NCBI RefSeq assembly: GCF_003387615.1
Contig: NZ_QUNS01000008.1
Coordinates: forward strand, 423-64,422
DNA: 64,000 nucleotides
From: Tenacibaculum gallaicum
GTDB lineage: Bacteria; Bacteroidota; Bacteroidia; Flavobacteriales; Flavobacteriaceae
Reading direction: 5' to 3'
Positions within the stretch are counted from its first letter, which is position 1; each line of letters opens with the position of its first letter. A program made the translations under genes and the position numbers. This document shows positions 51,901 to 63,000 of this stretch, in pieces. The notes under the pieces are model-generated. The model was not told the origin of the DNA. It ran no database searches and was given only the letters and a program-made list of their open reading frames with translations.

Positions 51901-54900
51901 ATGGAAACGACCAACTTGAAACTAAAAGAAATTACAACCGAATATAGCAAGTTTAACGCTAATCAGGTATTAACAGAAACACAACTCAATACATTTATCG
52001 ATTATTTTGATGATCAAAATCGTTTGTCAAGGCTTGGTTTAAGTGGTGTTGGGATAGCCTGTGGGTTTGAAGTAACTCCTAATTTCAATATAGATAAAAC
52101 AGCAATAACGAGTATTGATATTACCCAAGGAACAGCGGTAACTACTGATGGAGATTTGGTTCAGTTTTTTGAATTAATAGAAGAAAACTTACAATCAAAA
52201 ACGTTTTCATTCTACAAAAAATTTGAAGATACCGATGGCAAATATGAACGATTTAGAAACGCTCAAGAAACCCAGTATAATTTATGGGAGTTACATAGTG
52301 AGGAAGATGAGTCGCATACCTCTTTAGTTGAGTTTCCAGAGATACAAAAAATGGCTGTTCTGTTGTACCTCGAACAATATCCAAATGAAGACGTATTGTG
52401 TAATAAACTAACATGTGACAATCAGGGTATTGAGCAAATTAATAATTTACGCGTATTATTTGTAAGTATTGAAGATTTAGAAGCTATTGCAGCTAAAGAT
52501 GTTATCTATTTAAAGCACAATTGGTATAAAATAAATAATGAACTACCTGTTGTAGAAGCAAAAAGAGTGGTGTTAAATGAGAAAAACACCCAAACATTTT
52601 CAGAATTAAAGGCTCAGTTTAGTAGTGTGGTTAAAGATGAAAGTATTGGTGTAGATTTAATTGAAGGCTTTGATACGATATTCTCAAAATTTCAAAAACC
52701 ATCAATAACTACTAAAATAAAAGAATTATTTAATTTTAGTCCGTTAGCAGTTCCGTTAGATTTTCAATACAGGTATGATGTCATAAAAGATTTAGTGGAT
52801 ACTTACAATGAAATTAAAGAATTATTACTCCATATTAATGTAAACTGTTGTCCAGATATTGGAGCTTTCCCAAAGCATATTATGTTAGGAAAGTTGAAAG
52901 AAGAAACAGCATATCCAGAATTACGTCACCGATTTTATAAATCAACTATTGTAGGTCATGAAAATGAAAATCTTCAAAAACTACAGTTATTAATTGACAG
53001 AGCAATTGCCATTTCGAGTAATTATATAGGAAAAACAAAATCAAAAGATGTGGTAATAACCCCATCACAAGCGCATACACCATTAAGTGATAAAGCAATT
53101 CCGTTTTATTACAATGTTTCTTCAGAACTATTGAAGAGGTGGGATTTTAACAAAACAAAAAACTATAGAGCGAATCAAAATTTAAGTTACCATAAAGAAA
53201 ACCTAAAAAAGTCAGTAGCAATTCAAAACCCACTATCATACAATATTGATAAAAATGATTTCTATAGAATTGAAGGGCATCAAGGTAAAATGTATAGAGA
53301 AGCCTTAGCAAAAATAATAAAGCTTAAAGAAGATAACGGGTTGAGTTTTGATGTCAAAACACTTTCAATTAATGCAGCTGAACAAACAATTAATATAAAC
53401 AATTACGAATGTGAGTTTGAAGACTTAAAAATGTTGTTAAACGCATGGAGAGCAGAGCAAAATTGCATTTTATCAGAAGTAAGTAAAACATTTTCAGCGT
53501 TCAAACTAACCAATCCAAAGGTTAATACAGTAGTAGATAAGTTAATTCCATCAAAAGGTAAAAGAATAATTGCAACTGAAGAAATAGCAGTTGACACTGC
53601 TTTTATGGACAAGGAAGTAATGAATAAAATAAAGTTTCTTTCTAAGGAGGCAACTAAAAATCAAGAAACAGTATATAGATACAATGAAACTGTTTCAAAC
53701 AAATACCAAGATTATCTACTTAATAAAGAAAATATAGTTAAAGAAAGTTTAACGAAAGAGGAAGACTCTATAGGTTATTTAATAGGTCGTGTAATAGATA
53801 AAAACAAAGAAGGATCAGCAAGTGATATTATTATAGAGTTGAACAAAGAAACGGAAGCTTTAAAGGAAAAAGAAGTATGGAAAGAAGAACCAACGCTTAG
53901 TGATTTTATATTAACAGACCTTACAGAAACTTTAGTTCATACGTATGTTTTAGATACAAAAATCCCATTAAATATAAGAGATATAGATAACCTTGTATTA
54001 ACAAGCTATAAATTAACAATAGCGGAGCTATGTAAGAGAGTAAAAAACCTACAAGCAAAGTACAACAGTACCTCATTAGAACTATCAACCAAACAAATTT
54101 TAGGATTGTTAATAAACCAATTATCAATTGTTTGTTGTTCAGGAAAAAAGTTAGAAACACTGCTTGCAGAAATAGAAAAAAGAAAGAAAAAGATTTTAGA
54201 AAAAATACAACTGTCAGAGTTTGTAAAACAACATCCAGGTCTTGAACATAAAGCAGGAGTTATTCCAGGAGGAACTTTTGTAATGGTTTATGTTACCGAA
54301 AATGCAGCAGATAAAAATACATTTGATGATGTAGTGTTAAACATTGTATTTAAAAATCAACCAATAACTTCGGATAAAGAATTAGGTGTTAAAAATAAGT
54401 TTACAAACTCTAAAGATTTAGTATTTGGTAAAGATGAGATTATTTATAGAAATGGAGGAATAATAAAGCTATGGGATAAAAGTTCAACCGTAGAATTTTC
54501 ATTTGTGGATGGATATTATTTTAATTTTAAAGGAAAAAGGTTTTTTGATCAAGATGTAGTTTTGGTAGGTAAAACATTAGCAGAAACAGTAAGTAATTTT
54601 TCAGCTTTTTTAAATAGAACTTGGTCTAGAGCAGGAATGTCTAAATTGCTCAATGCAGAAGAAATGGTTATGTACAAAGACGGTTCTGTAGGAATGCGTA
54701 TTACTGTTAAAGACACCTTGGTGCCTAAGAGTAAATACTTCTTTCAAATTTACAATCCCATTGTTTTAGAAACCAACAAGCGATTGTATTTCGACGAAAA
54801 CGATGTAATTAAAGAAAATGAAACATTAAAAAATACCGTAGTAGCAGATTTTTCTTTACCGTATATGTGCTGTTCAGATTGTGCTCCAGTGAATTTCATA

Positions 54901-57012
54901 ATACCTAAAGAACCACCATTTTTAAGCTTACCAGTGAGTACTATTTGTTTGAAAAAAGATATAGAAATTGATCCTTTACTATTTACAGTAAGACCATTAG
55001 ATGGAGAAGTAAAAGCAAATGTGCCCGAAGGTGTGGAGTCAGGGGTTTATCTAGACCCTGAAGACAAAAAATGGAAAATTGATGTTACAAAAATAGATAA
55101 GAGCCTATTAGGGAAATCAATACCATTTATGGTTAATGATGAACCTACAGATTGTGAATTTATTGTATATCCAACATTAGAATTATTGGTGGAAGTAGAA
55201 CAACCTATCGAATATAATGAGGATAAATCGAAAGCTAGAGTAACCTATGTGCTACATTGGAAAGACACTGATTTTGTAAATGCTGATTTCTTTAACAATA
55301 TTAAATATGAGTGGGATTTTATGGGAGATGGCACCAAGGTAGAACGTACACCTATAAATAACAAAGTTTTCCAAAATTATATACTACCAATTGATGATAT
55401 AAACAATGAGATAAATCCAGGATTAGAAATTTCATTAGGTCCATGTAAGAAAACGATTGCTATAAAATCAATAGTTTTTGACACATTAACACCATCAGAG
55501 TTAGCCATTCAACCATCATATTGTATCGATTTTGCTAAAGAAAAAACAGCAAGAATACCATTTACAAATGTTAATGGAACCATAACTATTGAAGGTGGAA
55601 CTATAAAAGGCGTTACAATTGAGAACAATGAATTAGTTATTGATGTAGCCACTTTTGAAAATTATGATCAAATTATTGAGTTTTTAGAAGATGGACAAAC
55701 AACCAATGCAAGAATCACAATTCATGAAGTTAAGCAAATAAGTATTTCAGAGCGAAGTGAATCGAGATTTGTGTGGAAAGACGGACAGTTATTTTACGAA
55801 GCAGCTTTCGAAGCAATACTTCCAGAAGGTGTAAAACCAGAAGGATTAAAATTCAATTGGAGTGTAAACGATATTGAGTCAGGAACTGAACTTTTTAATC
55901 CTAAATTATTGGTTAAAGAAGGAACAGAAAATACATATACAGTAGCACTTACAATTACTGATGGTAATAGCTGTTTTTCAACCGCAGAGTTTACAAAAAC
56001 TATTGCGTTTCCAGAGTTTATAATAAATTTACCCACTACTTTTTGTTTAAGTGATAAAGAGCCTTATTCAGTTATTGTGAGACCACAATTTGAAGGAGTC
56101 CAACTCACAGGTGGAAAAGTAAAATTTAATAAAGAAACAAATAATTGGGAGTTTGTACCTGCTAATTCTGGACTAACTAATTCAGGAACTGTAAGTATTG
56201 GTATTGTAGGAACATTTGTAACACAAACAATTAATTTAACAGCAACACCACAAGCAAGCTTTACACATAGTTTTGATTCAAAAACTAGAATATTATCATT
56301 AACAAATACTTCAGAAAAAGGAGACGAGTATGTTTGGGTAATTAATGGAGCTGAAAGAGAACCTCAAATAAAAAGAACAACAATAACAGAAGACCTGAGC
56401 AATTTTGATGGAGATTCAGTAAAAGTCTCTTTAACGGTAGCAAGTAAGTGCGGAGAGAATACATCAACAGAAGTTATAGAAATAGGAAAAATACAAGATA
56501 AAACTTGTGAGGAAATAACAAAAGGAGAAATTGACAATTACTATAGATTGAATAAATTTAGTATGAATGATGGAATTGTTGGAAGTAAGGTTAACATGAC
56601 TGTAGTAGTTCCTACAAATGATGTATATACAAAAATAATAGACGATGAAAGTAATTCTTATTTAACAGGAAAAAACAACAATCAATTAACTGAACTGTTT
56701 TTAGATTTATTAAATAATACGTGGATGCTTTCTTTACAGAACGCTGATAACAGAACGTTACTTGTAAAATATTATAAAGCACAGGTAAGATTATTCTTTA
56801 ATATTCTTCATTGTCAAAAGCAAACAGTTTTAGAGTCAGATGAAATCAAACAAGACCTTCAAGATTTGTTAATTGAAATTAACACAGGGTTTACGGAAGG
56901 ACAAATAAAAAAAGATGAAGCTTTTTTAGAGTTTTTAAGAAAATGTTCAGTAGAAATTAAAGCCGAAGACATTTCTAAGTTTATAAAAGAAAACTTAATA
57001 CAAACCGTATAA
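51901..57012 (+). CDS. Giant eCIS-associated protein with PKD-like C-terminal domains (1703 aa)
   Basis: The largest complete gene in the window, not assigned to a named function. The N-terminus (FNANQVLTETQLNTFIDYFD, LSGVGIACGFEV, roughly residues 16-55) resembles the first block of other Bacteroidetes eCIS proteins between Pvc12 and tape measure. A helical middle (about 330-800) follows, then a beta-rich half with two or three PKD/Ig-like domains, e.g. LKFNWSVNDIESGTEL and YTVALTITDGNSCFSTAEFTK. It has no signal peptide. Position and domains suggest a baseplate-bound exterior component: a cage, fibre anchor or host-contact protein. It ends where the tape measure starts (one-base overlap). 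Confidence 0.72.
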   Translation: METTNLKLKEITTEYSKFNANQVLTETQLNTFIDYFDDQNRLSRLGLSGVGIACGFEVTPNFNIDKTAITSIDITQGTAVTTDGDLVQFFELIEENLQSKTFSFYKKFEDTDGKYERFRNAQETQYNLWELHSEEDESHTSLVEFPEIQKMAVLLYLEQYPNEDVLCNKLTCDNQGIEQINNLRVLFVSIEDLEAIAAKDVIYLKHNWYKINNELPVVEAKRVVLNEKNTQTFSELKAQFSSVVKDESIGVDLIEGFDTIFSKFQKPSITTKIKELFNFSPLAVPLDFQYRYDVIKDLVDTYNEIKELLLHINVNCCPDIGAFPKHIMLGKLKEETAYPELRHRFYKSTIVGHENENLQKLQLLIDRAIAISSNYIGKTKSKDVVITPSQAHTPLSDKAIPFYYNVSSELLKRWDFNKTKNYRANQNLSYHKENLKKSVAIQNPLSYNIDKNDFYRIEGHQGKMYREALAKIIKLKEDNGLSFDVKTLSINAAEQTININNYECEFEDLKMLLNAWRAEQNCILSEVSKTFSAFKLTNPKVNTVVDKLIPSKGKRIIATEEIAVDTAFMDKEVMNKIKFLSKEATKNQETVYRYNETVSNKYQDYLLNKENIVKESLTKEEDSIGYLIGRVIDKNKEGSASDIIIELNKETEALKEKEVWKEEPTLSDFILTDLTETLVHTYVLDTKIPLNIRDIDNLVLTSYKLTIAELCKRVKNLQAKYNSTSLELSTKQILGLLINQLSIVCCSGKKLETLLAEIEKRKKKILEKIQLSEFVKQHPGLEHKAGVIPGGTFVMVYVTENAADKNTFDDVVLNIVFKNQPITSDKELGVKNKFTNSKDLVFGKDEIIYRNGGIIKLWDKSSTVEFSFVDGYYFNFKGKRFFDQDVVLVGKTLAETVSNFSAFLNRTWSRAGMSKLLNAEEMVMYKDGSVGMRITVKDTLVPKSKYFFQIYNPIVLETNKRLYFDENDVIKENETLKNTVVADFSLPYMCCSDCAPVNFIIPKEPPFLSLPVSTICLKKDIEIDPLLFTVRPLDGEVKANVPEGVESGVYLDPEDKKWKIDVTKIDKSLLGKSIPFMVNDEPTDCEFIVYPTLELLVEVEQPIEYNEDKSKARVTYVLHWKDTDFVNADFFNNIKYEWDFMGDGTKVERTPINNKVFQNYILPIDDINNEINPGLEISLGPCKKTIAIKSIVFDTLTPSELAIQPSYCIDFAKEKTARIPFTNVNGTITIEGGTIKGVTIENNELVIDVATFENYDQIIEFLEDGQTTNARITIHEVKQISISERSESRFVWKDGQLFYEAAFEAILPEGVKPEGLKFNWSVNDIESGTELFNPKLLVKEGTENTYTVALTITDGNSCFSTAEFTKTIAFPEFIINLPTTFCLSDKEPYSVIVRPQFEGVQLTGGKVKFNKETNNWEFVPANSGLTNSGTVSIGIVGTFVTQTINLTATPQASFTHSFDSKTRILSLTNTSEKGDEYVWVINGAEREPQIKRTTITEDLSNFDGDSVKVSLTVASKCGENTSTEVIEIGKIQDKTCEEITKGEIDNYYRLNKFSMNDGIVGSKVNMTVVVPTNDVYTKIIDDESNSYLTGKNNNQLTELFLDLLNNTWMLSLQNADNRTLLVKYYKAQVRLFFNILHCQKQTVLESDEIKQDLQDLLIEINTGFTEGQIKKDEAFLEFLRKCSVEIKAEDISKFIKENLIQTV

Positions 57013-58877
57013 TGGCTGCCCAAGAACATACCATACAAAAAGTATTTGTTGAGGTAAATACGAAAAGTAAAAAAGTAGCAGAAGAGTGTAAAAATACTAT
57101 CGAAAACTTTTTACAGAAAGAAGTATTTCCAGAAATAGAAAAATATTTTAACTCTCAAGAAATCGAGTATGAAGCATACATTCAACAAATAGAAAATTTA
57201 AATATTGAGGTTAATATATCTAATAGCAATGTATCTATAAACGATAGCAGCACAAAGCGAGAAATAAAAGAACAACTCATAACGAAGTTAAAAACAATTT
57301 TTAAAGAGCCAGAATTACATGAGGTAGCTATAAAAACTAGTACTGTATCAGAATCTAAATTAGATACTTTTTTTCATTTTTTACAACACGGTATAACTGG
57401 TTGGAGGAGTCAAAACAAAGAAAAAAACTTCACGAAAAAAGTATTATTTGAAATAACCGAAAATCAAAGTTTTGAAGAACGTTTTTTAAAATCATTAAGA
57501 GACCCGGTTCAAAAAAAACGATTAATTCAACAGTTTAAGGCTGAAGAGTTACAAATATTATTTCTAAGTATTTTTAATAAACCCAAAGGATATGAATCAT
57601 TTTTAACAACCATTAAAAAATTTGGTTTTAAAAACCACAAAACAAAAAATAAAGTATGGGATTTTTTCATTAAAGCTATAATAAACAACGACTTTTCAAG
57701 AATAGTAGATGTAATTCAAGAAGAAATAATAATATTAAAAAGAACAACATTTCTAAAGAATTATACAGAAGAGTTAATATTTTTTTTAGAAGAATTGGTT
57801 TTGGAAAGCACAATATTTAAAAATCAAATTAATGTAGAAAAACTAAAAGAACTTGGAATTAAAATTGATAAAAAACAAGAAAAGGCAAAAGAAGAAAATA
57901 TAGATATTATTGATGATTTTGGTAAAAATCATAAAAAGGATGAGGGTACAAATACAATTCGATCAAATAAAAAAAGGGTTAAAAAGACAAATAAAATAGA
58001 CCTTGAAGTTAACAATACCCATGGTCAAAATATAATTAATAAACAGAATATTGAAAAGAATAAAGTTGTTGATGAAAAATTAACGTTTAAAAATAAAGAA
58101 ATAGACAGTCTTAATTTACCCATTTCTTTTGAAGAAAGTGATAATCAAAACAAAAAAGAGGATTTAAAGAAACAGTTATCACCAAAAGAAAAAAAGAAAG
58201 AAGTAAAAGAAGAACTTAGCACAAAAATACAACAGAAAAGTAAGAACATCTATAAAGGTAAAGATGTAACCTTAAAAAATGAAAAAGCACTCAAAGATCA
58301 AAAAAGGGCTGAATATAAAAGACGACATAACGAGGCATTAAAGAATACATTTTTAAGTAAAAAAGAAATCGTAAGTGAATTTAAAACTCATATTGTAAAA
58401 AATGCAGGATTAATTTTATTACACCCTTTTTTAAAACAGTTCTTTAATTCATGTGGCTTTCTTGATAAAGAAAACAAGATTATAAAACCAACCGAAGCAG
58501 TTCATTTGTTACATTATGTAGCTACTAAAAAAGAACAGCAATTTGAAAACAGTTTAGTTTTCGAAAAGTTTTTGTGTAATATACCTATACAAAGTTCTAT
58601 TGAGAGGAATATAGTATTGGGTGATGAACTAAAAGAGAAGTCGGAAGAATTACTAAAGGCAGTACTTCAAAATTGGGCAGTATTAAAAAACTCTTCAAAC
58701 GACCTGCTACGTAATGAATACTTACAAAGAGAGGGAAAGTTAGACTTAACTAAAGATAATCCTACACTAACTGTAGAAAGAAAAACACAAGATATTTTAG
58801 TAGATACTAAACTTCCTTGGAATATAGGTATGAGTAAACTCCCGTGGATGAAAGAACTAATTATTACAAATTGGTAA
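57012..58877 (+). CDS. Tape measure protein (CIS_TMP, Pvc14/Afp14-like)
   Basis: A 621-aa protein that sets tube length. The N-terminal block AAQEHTIQKVFVEVNTKSKKVAEECKN and the C-terminal domain (IVKNAGLILLHPFLKQFFNSCGF, EAVHLLHYVATKKEQ, LPWNIGMSKLPWMKELI) are typical of contractile-injection tape measures. Between them, about residues 295-445 are low-complexity Lys/Glu/Asn, the likely adjustable ruler. The start codon overlaps the preceding stop by one base. Confidence 0.92.
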   Translation: MAAQEHTIQKVFVEVNTKSKKVAEECKNTIENFLQKEVFPEIEKYFNSQEIEYEAYIQQIENLNIEVNISNSNVSINDSSTKREIKEQLITKLKTIFKEPELHEVAIKTSTVSESKLDTFFHFLQHGITGWRSQNKEKNFTKKVLFEITENQSFEERFLKSLRDPVQKKRLIQQFKAEELQILFLSIFNKPKGYESFLTTIKKFGFKNHKTKNKVWDFFIKAIINNDFSRIVDVIQEEIIILKRTTFLKNYTEELIFFLEELVLESTIFKNQINVEKLKELGIKIDKKQEKAKEENIDIIDDFGKNHKKDEGTNTIRSNKKRVKKTNKIDLEVNNTHGQNIINKQNIEKNKVVDEKLTFKNKEIDSLNLPISFEESDNQNKKEDLKKQLSPKEKKKEVKEELSTKIQQKSKNIYKGKDVTLKNEKALKDQKRAEYKRRHNEALKNTFLSKKEIVSEFKTHIVKNAGLILLHPFLKQFFNSCGFLDKENKIIKPTEAVHLLHYVATKKEQQFENSLVFEKFLCNIPIQSSIERNIVLGDELKEKSEELLKAVLQNWAVLKNSSNDLLRNEYLQREGKLDLTKDNPTLTVERKTQDILVDTKLPWNIGMSKLPWMKELIITNW

Positions 58878-58905
58878 CATAAATAGAACCAAAACCTTAG
58901 AAGTC

Positions 58906-60000
58906 ATGTTTAAAAGAGATAAAAAACCAGAAGGAAATCATTCTTTAGATAGAGATAAGCAAAACACACCATTTATTCAACCAAAACTAGCATTTGGTAA
59001 TCAAGGAGATCAATATGAAGTGGAAGCAGATAAAATGGCTGATAAAGTTGTAGGAAATAATAGTGAACCTAATTCAATACAAAAAAAAGAGAAGGAAGAA
59101 GAAATACAACAAAAACCATTGGCTTCAGAAGTAACACCTCTCATACAAAAAATGGAAACTTCAGAGGAAGAACAACCTGTACAAAGTAAAGAAGAAGAGG
59201 AGTCAATTCAGAAGATGGAAGAGGAAGAAACAGTACAAGCTAAATGTGATGATTGTGAAAAAGAAGAAAAAGTACAAAAACAAGAAGAGGAGGAAGCGGT
59301 GCAGTCAAAATCAGAAAATAATGCTTCAACATCTAACCAACCTTCTTTTGAGAGTAAATTAAAAGGAGGAAACGGAGGCCAAAAAATGGATGGGCAAACC
59401 AGAAGTGAAATGGAATCAGGTTTTGGAGCTGATTTTAGTCATGTAAGTATTCATAACGATTCAGAAGCCGCTCAAATGAGTCAAGAAATAGGGGCACAAG
59501 CATTTACGCATGGAAACGATATTTATTTTAATGAAGGAAAATACAATCCAAATTCCAAAGAAGGAAAGCATCTGCTAGCACATGAATTAACACATACTAT
59601 TCAACAAAAAGGAATGGTACAGAAGAAAGTTCAAAAGCAATCTGGAAGTAGTAGATGTGCTGCTTCTGATGTTCGAAATTATCGCTTAAGAAGTGGAATT
59701 GACTATGATTTTATGGTGCCAGAAGGATGTAGATCAGCAATAACTTTTGAAGCAAAATGGGAGTTTCATGATAGGGTTAGTTGTTGTACAGGGGAAACAC
59801 CATATGAAGTATCAATAAATGGAGGAAGACGACAAAGAATGCCTGCTGGAGATACACATTGCGGAGATGCAGAACCATTTCCATATGAATCCAGAACTTT
59901 AAACACAGGTTCTGGTTTACAACGAGTTTCTATTAGAGTAAATCCATTGGATTGCCCAGGAATAAGACTTTATGTGAAAATAACTACAGTTATAAGATAA
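58906..60000 (+). CDS. DUF4157 eCIS cargo-like protein with cysteine-rich C-terminal domain
   Basis: A 364-aa candidate effector. Order: N-terminal block FIQPKL (residues 23-28) with GDQYEVEADKMADKVV; a Glu/Gln linker of IQKMEEEE and VQSKEEEE repeats (about 50-150) with a CDDC pair; DUF4157 (about 160-240) with SGFGADFSHVSIHND and the metallopeptidase-like HELTH (226-230); then a ~115-residue C-terminal domain with six cysteines (SSRCAAS, PEGCRS, VSCCTG, HCGD, LDCPG) that matches nothing I recognise. DUF4157 is strongly associated with eCIS cargo. The C-terminal part is the presumptive toxin. Confidence 0.85.
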   Translation: MFKRDKKPEGNHSLDRDKQNTPFIQPKLAFGNQGDQYEVEADKMADKVVGNNSEPNSIQKKEKEEEIQQKPLASEVTPLIQKMETSEEEQPVQSKEEEESIQKMEEEETVQAKCDDCEKEEKVQKQEEEEAVQSKSENNASTSNQPSFESKLKGGNGGQKMDGQTRSEMESGFGADFSHVSIHNDSEAAQMSQEIGAQAFTHGNDIYFNEGKYNPNSKEGKHLLAHELTHTIQQKGMVQKKVQKQSGSSRCAASDVRNYRLRSGIDYDFMVPEGCRSAITFEAKWEFHDRVSCCTGETPYEVSINGGRRQRMPAGDTHCGDAEPFPYESRTLNTGSGLQRVSIRVNPLDCPGIRLYVKITTVIR

Positions 60001-60017
60001 TTATATAAAGAAACTTT

Positions 60018-63000
60018 ATGTTTTCACCAAAAAACCAACATACCACAAAACCAACTTCTTCAAAACCAACTGGAGAAGGAAACTTTATTCAACCTAAATT
60101 AAATGTTGGGAAGCCTGGTGATAAATATGAGGTAGAGGCAGATAGAGCTGCGGATAAAATAGTAGCGAAAGGAAAAGAAACCCCAAGCACTTTTTTTGCA
60201 CCCACAGTTCAAAAGAAAAATGAAGAAGAGATTCAAAAACAAGAATCAAATGAACAAGAAATTCAGCAAAAACCTTTGGTTGATTCTATAAGTCCAGTAG
60301 TTCAATTAGCCTCAGAAAATAATCTTCAAAAGGAAGAAGAAGTACAACATAAGGAAGAGGAGGAAGTTCAAAAATCGGAAGATGAAAATATTCAACAAGT
60401 AACAGAAGATAATCTACAAGCTAAAGAAGATAACACTACATCATTTAGTAATGAATTAATTCAACAAAAACCGGAAGAAGAAATCCAAGAAAAAGAAGAT
60501 GAGGAGGTTCAAGAAAAAGAGGAAGAAGAAGTTCAGCAATTACAAATGGCTGGAGGAGACGATAATTCCTCGCTAGAAGGTGATTTGAGTAGCTCAAAGG
60601 GAGGGGGAAGTTCACTACCTTCAAATACTCAAAATGAAATGGAGTCAGGTTTTGGAGCTGATTTTAGCGGTGTACGAATTCATAATGATAGTAATGCCGT
60701 ACAAATGAACCAAGAACTAGGTTCACAAGCATTTACCAATGGAAATGATATCTATTTTAACGAAGGAAAATACAATCCTTCATCAGAATCAGGAAAACAT
60801 TTGTTAGCGCATGAGTTAACACATACCTTACAACAAGGAGCTTCGCCAGCAGTTAACAATGTTCAAAAATCGGAAGGAGAAACCGATACGGTAACTTTAG
60901 TTGCCCCCACACAAGCCATAGATATTACTAATGGATTACAGCTATCTGATGATTGGTTAGCTTATATTGAACAAGAATCAAGGACACGTAATTTTGATGT
61001 AAATGTTAAGATTGGTACACAATTCGAAGGAACTATTAAAATTCGAAAACTTGGAAGACCTGCAGAAGGACAACCTCAAAAGTTTGAGTTTTCAAGTAGT
61101 AGAAGAAATAATCATTTAGATGTCCGTGGAATGTCGTTTTTAAATCCGCTCAGAGATGCTGGCGTATTCCCTATACTTGTGTTAAGCAGATTTGGAGAAG
61201 AACAAAGTACCACAGGTTTTTTAAGTGTTAGAGCGGGAGAAGAAGTAGTTCCAAATGTTTTAGGAATTATTCAAAAAATTAATGAAAACCTTGAAGCAAT
61301 GAGCTTCTTAGGGTTAAGCCCTATAGAAGTTGCAGAGGGATTAGAGAACAGGTTTGAAAACGGAGGATTAAACTTTAGAGCGAATAATTTATCAGCCAAT
61401 ATTGATGGATATATAGAAGCAACTGGTAGTTTAGGAATTACAGACTCTAATTTAAGCTTTGAACTCAATTCCACCGTAGATATTGCTGGTTTAGCATCTG
61501 GGGAATTTAATGTAGCAAGAGGCGCCGACGGAAAATTAAGTGGACAAGCAAGTATTGGTGCAGATATAGCAAATGTAAGCGCATCTTTAAATGTTGAGTA
61601 TGATGATGGAGCAGTAACCATTCAAGGTACAGGTAGGATGAATTCAGATAAATTTTCTGGGGAAATTACGCTACTGGTTACCGATGCTACACGTTCTCGT
61701 CAAATGATGCATGCAGCTTTAGGAGTAGAATCTATGGATCAGGAAGCGGAAGCACCTGCTGATCAAGAGCAGGCTGCTGTACCAAAAACGAAAGACAATC
61801 AAGTGTTAGCAGGTTGGGGAGAAGTACAAGCAACTATAACACCTTGGTTGGAAGGAACTGCTAAAGTAGGAATCGATAGCGAAGGACATGTTACTATTGT
61901 AGGAGAAATTATGGTTCCAGATGAGATTGAGCTGATGGAACAACGTGGTAAGAAAGTAGATATTTTCCAAGTTGAAATACGAGCAGGATATGGAATTCCA
62001 TTAGTGGGTCAAGTATTTTTATTTGCCAGTATAGGCATGTTTGCCAATGCAGGCTTTGGACCTTTAGTACTAAAAGATGTTGGTTTTACAGGAACCTATT
62101 CTACTGATCCATCCGTATTACAAGAATTTAATATCACAGGAACCTTAGGTATTAATGCTTTTGCAGTACTTGGATTAGAGGCTGAAGCAGGTGTGGGAGT
62201 TACCTTGATAGGTCACGATGTAAAAGCGGGAGTAAATGTTACTGCAGCAGCAGGATTAAGAGCGTATGCAGAAGCCATACCAACTTTTGAATATAAAGAA
62301 GAAGCTTCTCCAGAAGGAGGAAAAGTAGGAGAATCAAGATTAAAAGGACATTTTGAAGCAGCAGCCCAATTGTTCTTGCAATTATCAGGAGCTTTATTTT
62401 ATGAATTAGATAGTCCATGGTGGTCACCAGCACCAGATGGGAGAGAAGAATATCCATTAGGAGAAGTGCAATATCCAATAGGAGATAGTTTAGGAATAGG
62501 AGCCGATGTAGATTGGTTAGTAGGAGGAGAAGAACCGCCAGAATTAACCATGTCTCCTGTTGAGTTTGATGCAGACAAGTTTACGGCTGATGTAATGGCT
62601 GATCCGCCTCCACGAAGTATGGGAGACAGTGAATCGAGTCCTGAAGGAGAATGGCAAGGAGAAAACGCAAATAGTAATCAAACAGAAAACCCTGAAATAA
62701 CAGGAGAAGGAGAAGGATTACCACCGGGAAGAAGAGAAGAAGATTTGAGTAATCTTTCAGAAGAGCAAAAATATATGCGTGCTTTAGATGAGCTCTCTCA
62801 AATGGAAAACGCAAATCCGAAACCTACCATTGGAGCTGTAGAAGATAAAATCAATACGGTAAAACGTAGGTATGGTATTCGTAGAATTCAAGCTAGAAAT
62901 GAAGAAGCTGAAAGTGTAGCTATTTATGTAGAACATGGAGAAGAAAACAACGGAAGACATTTATTACAAATACCATTAATGAGTGAAGCGGAAAAAAGAC

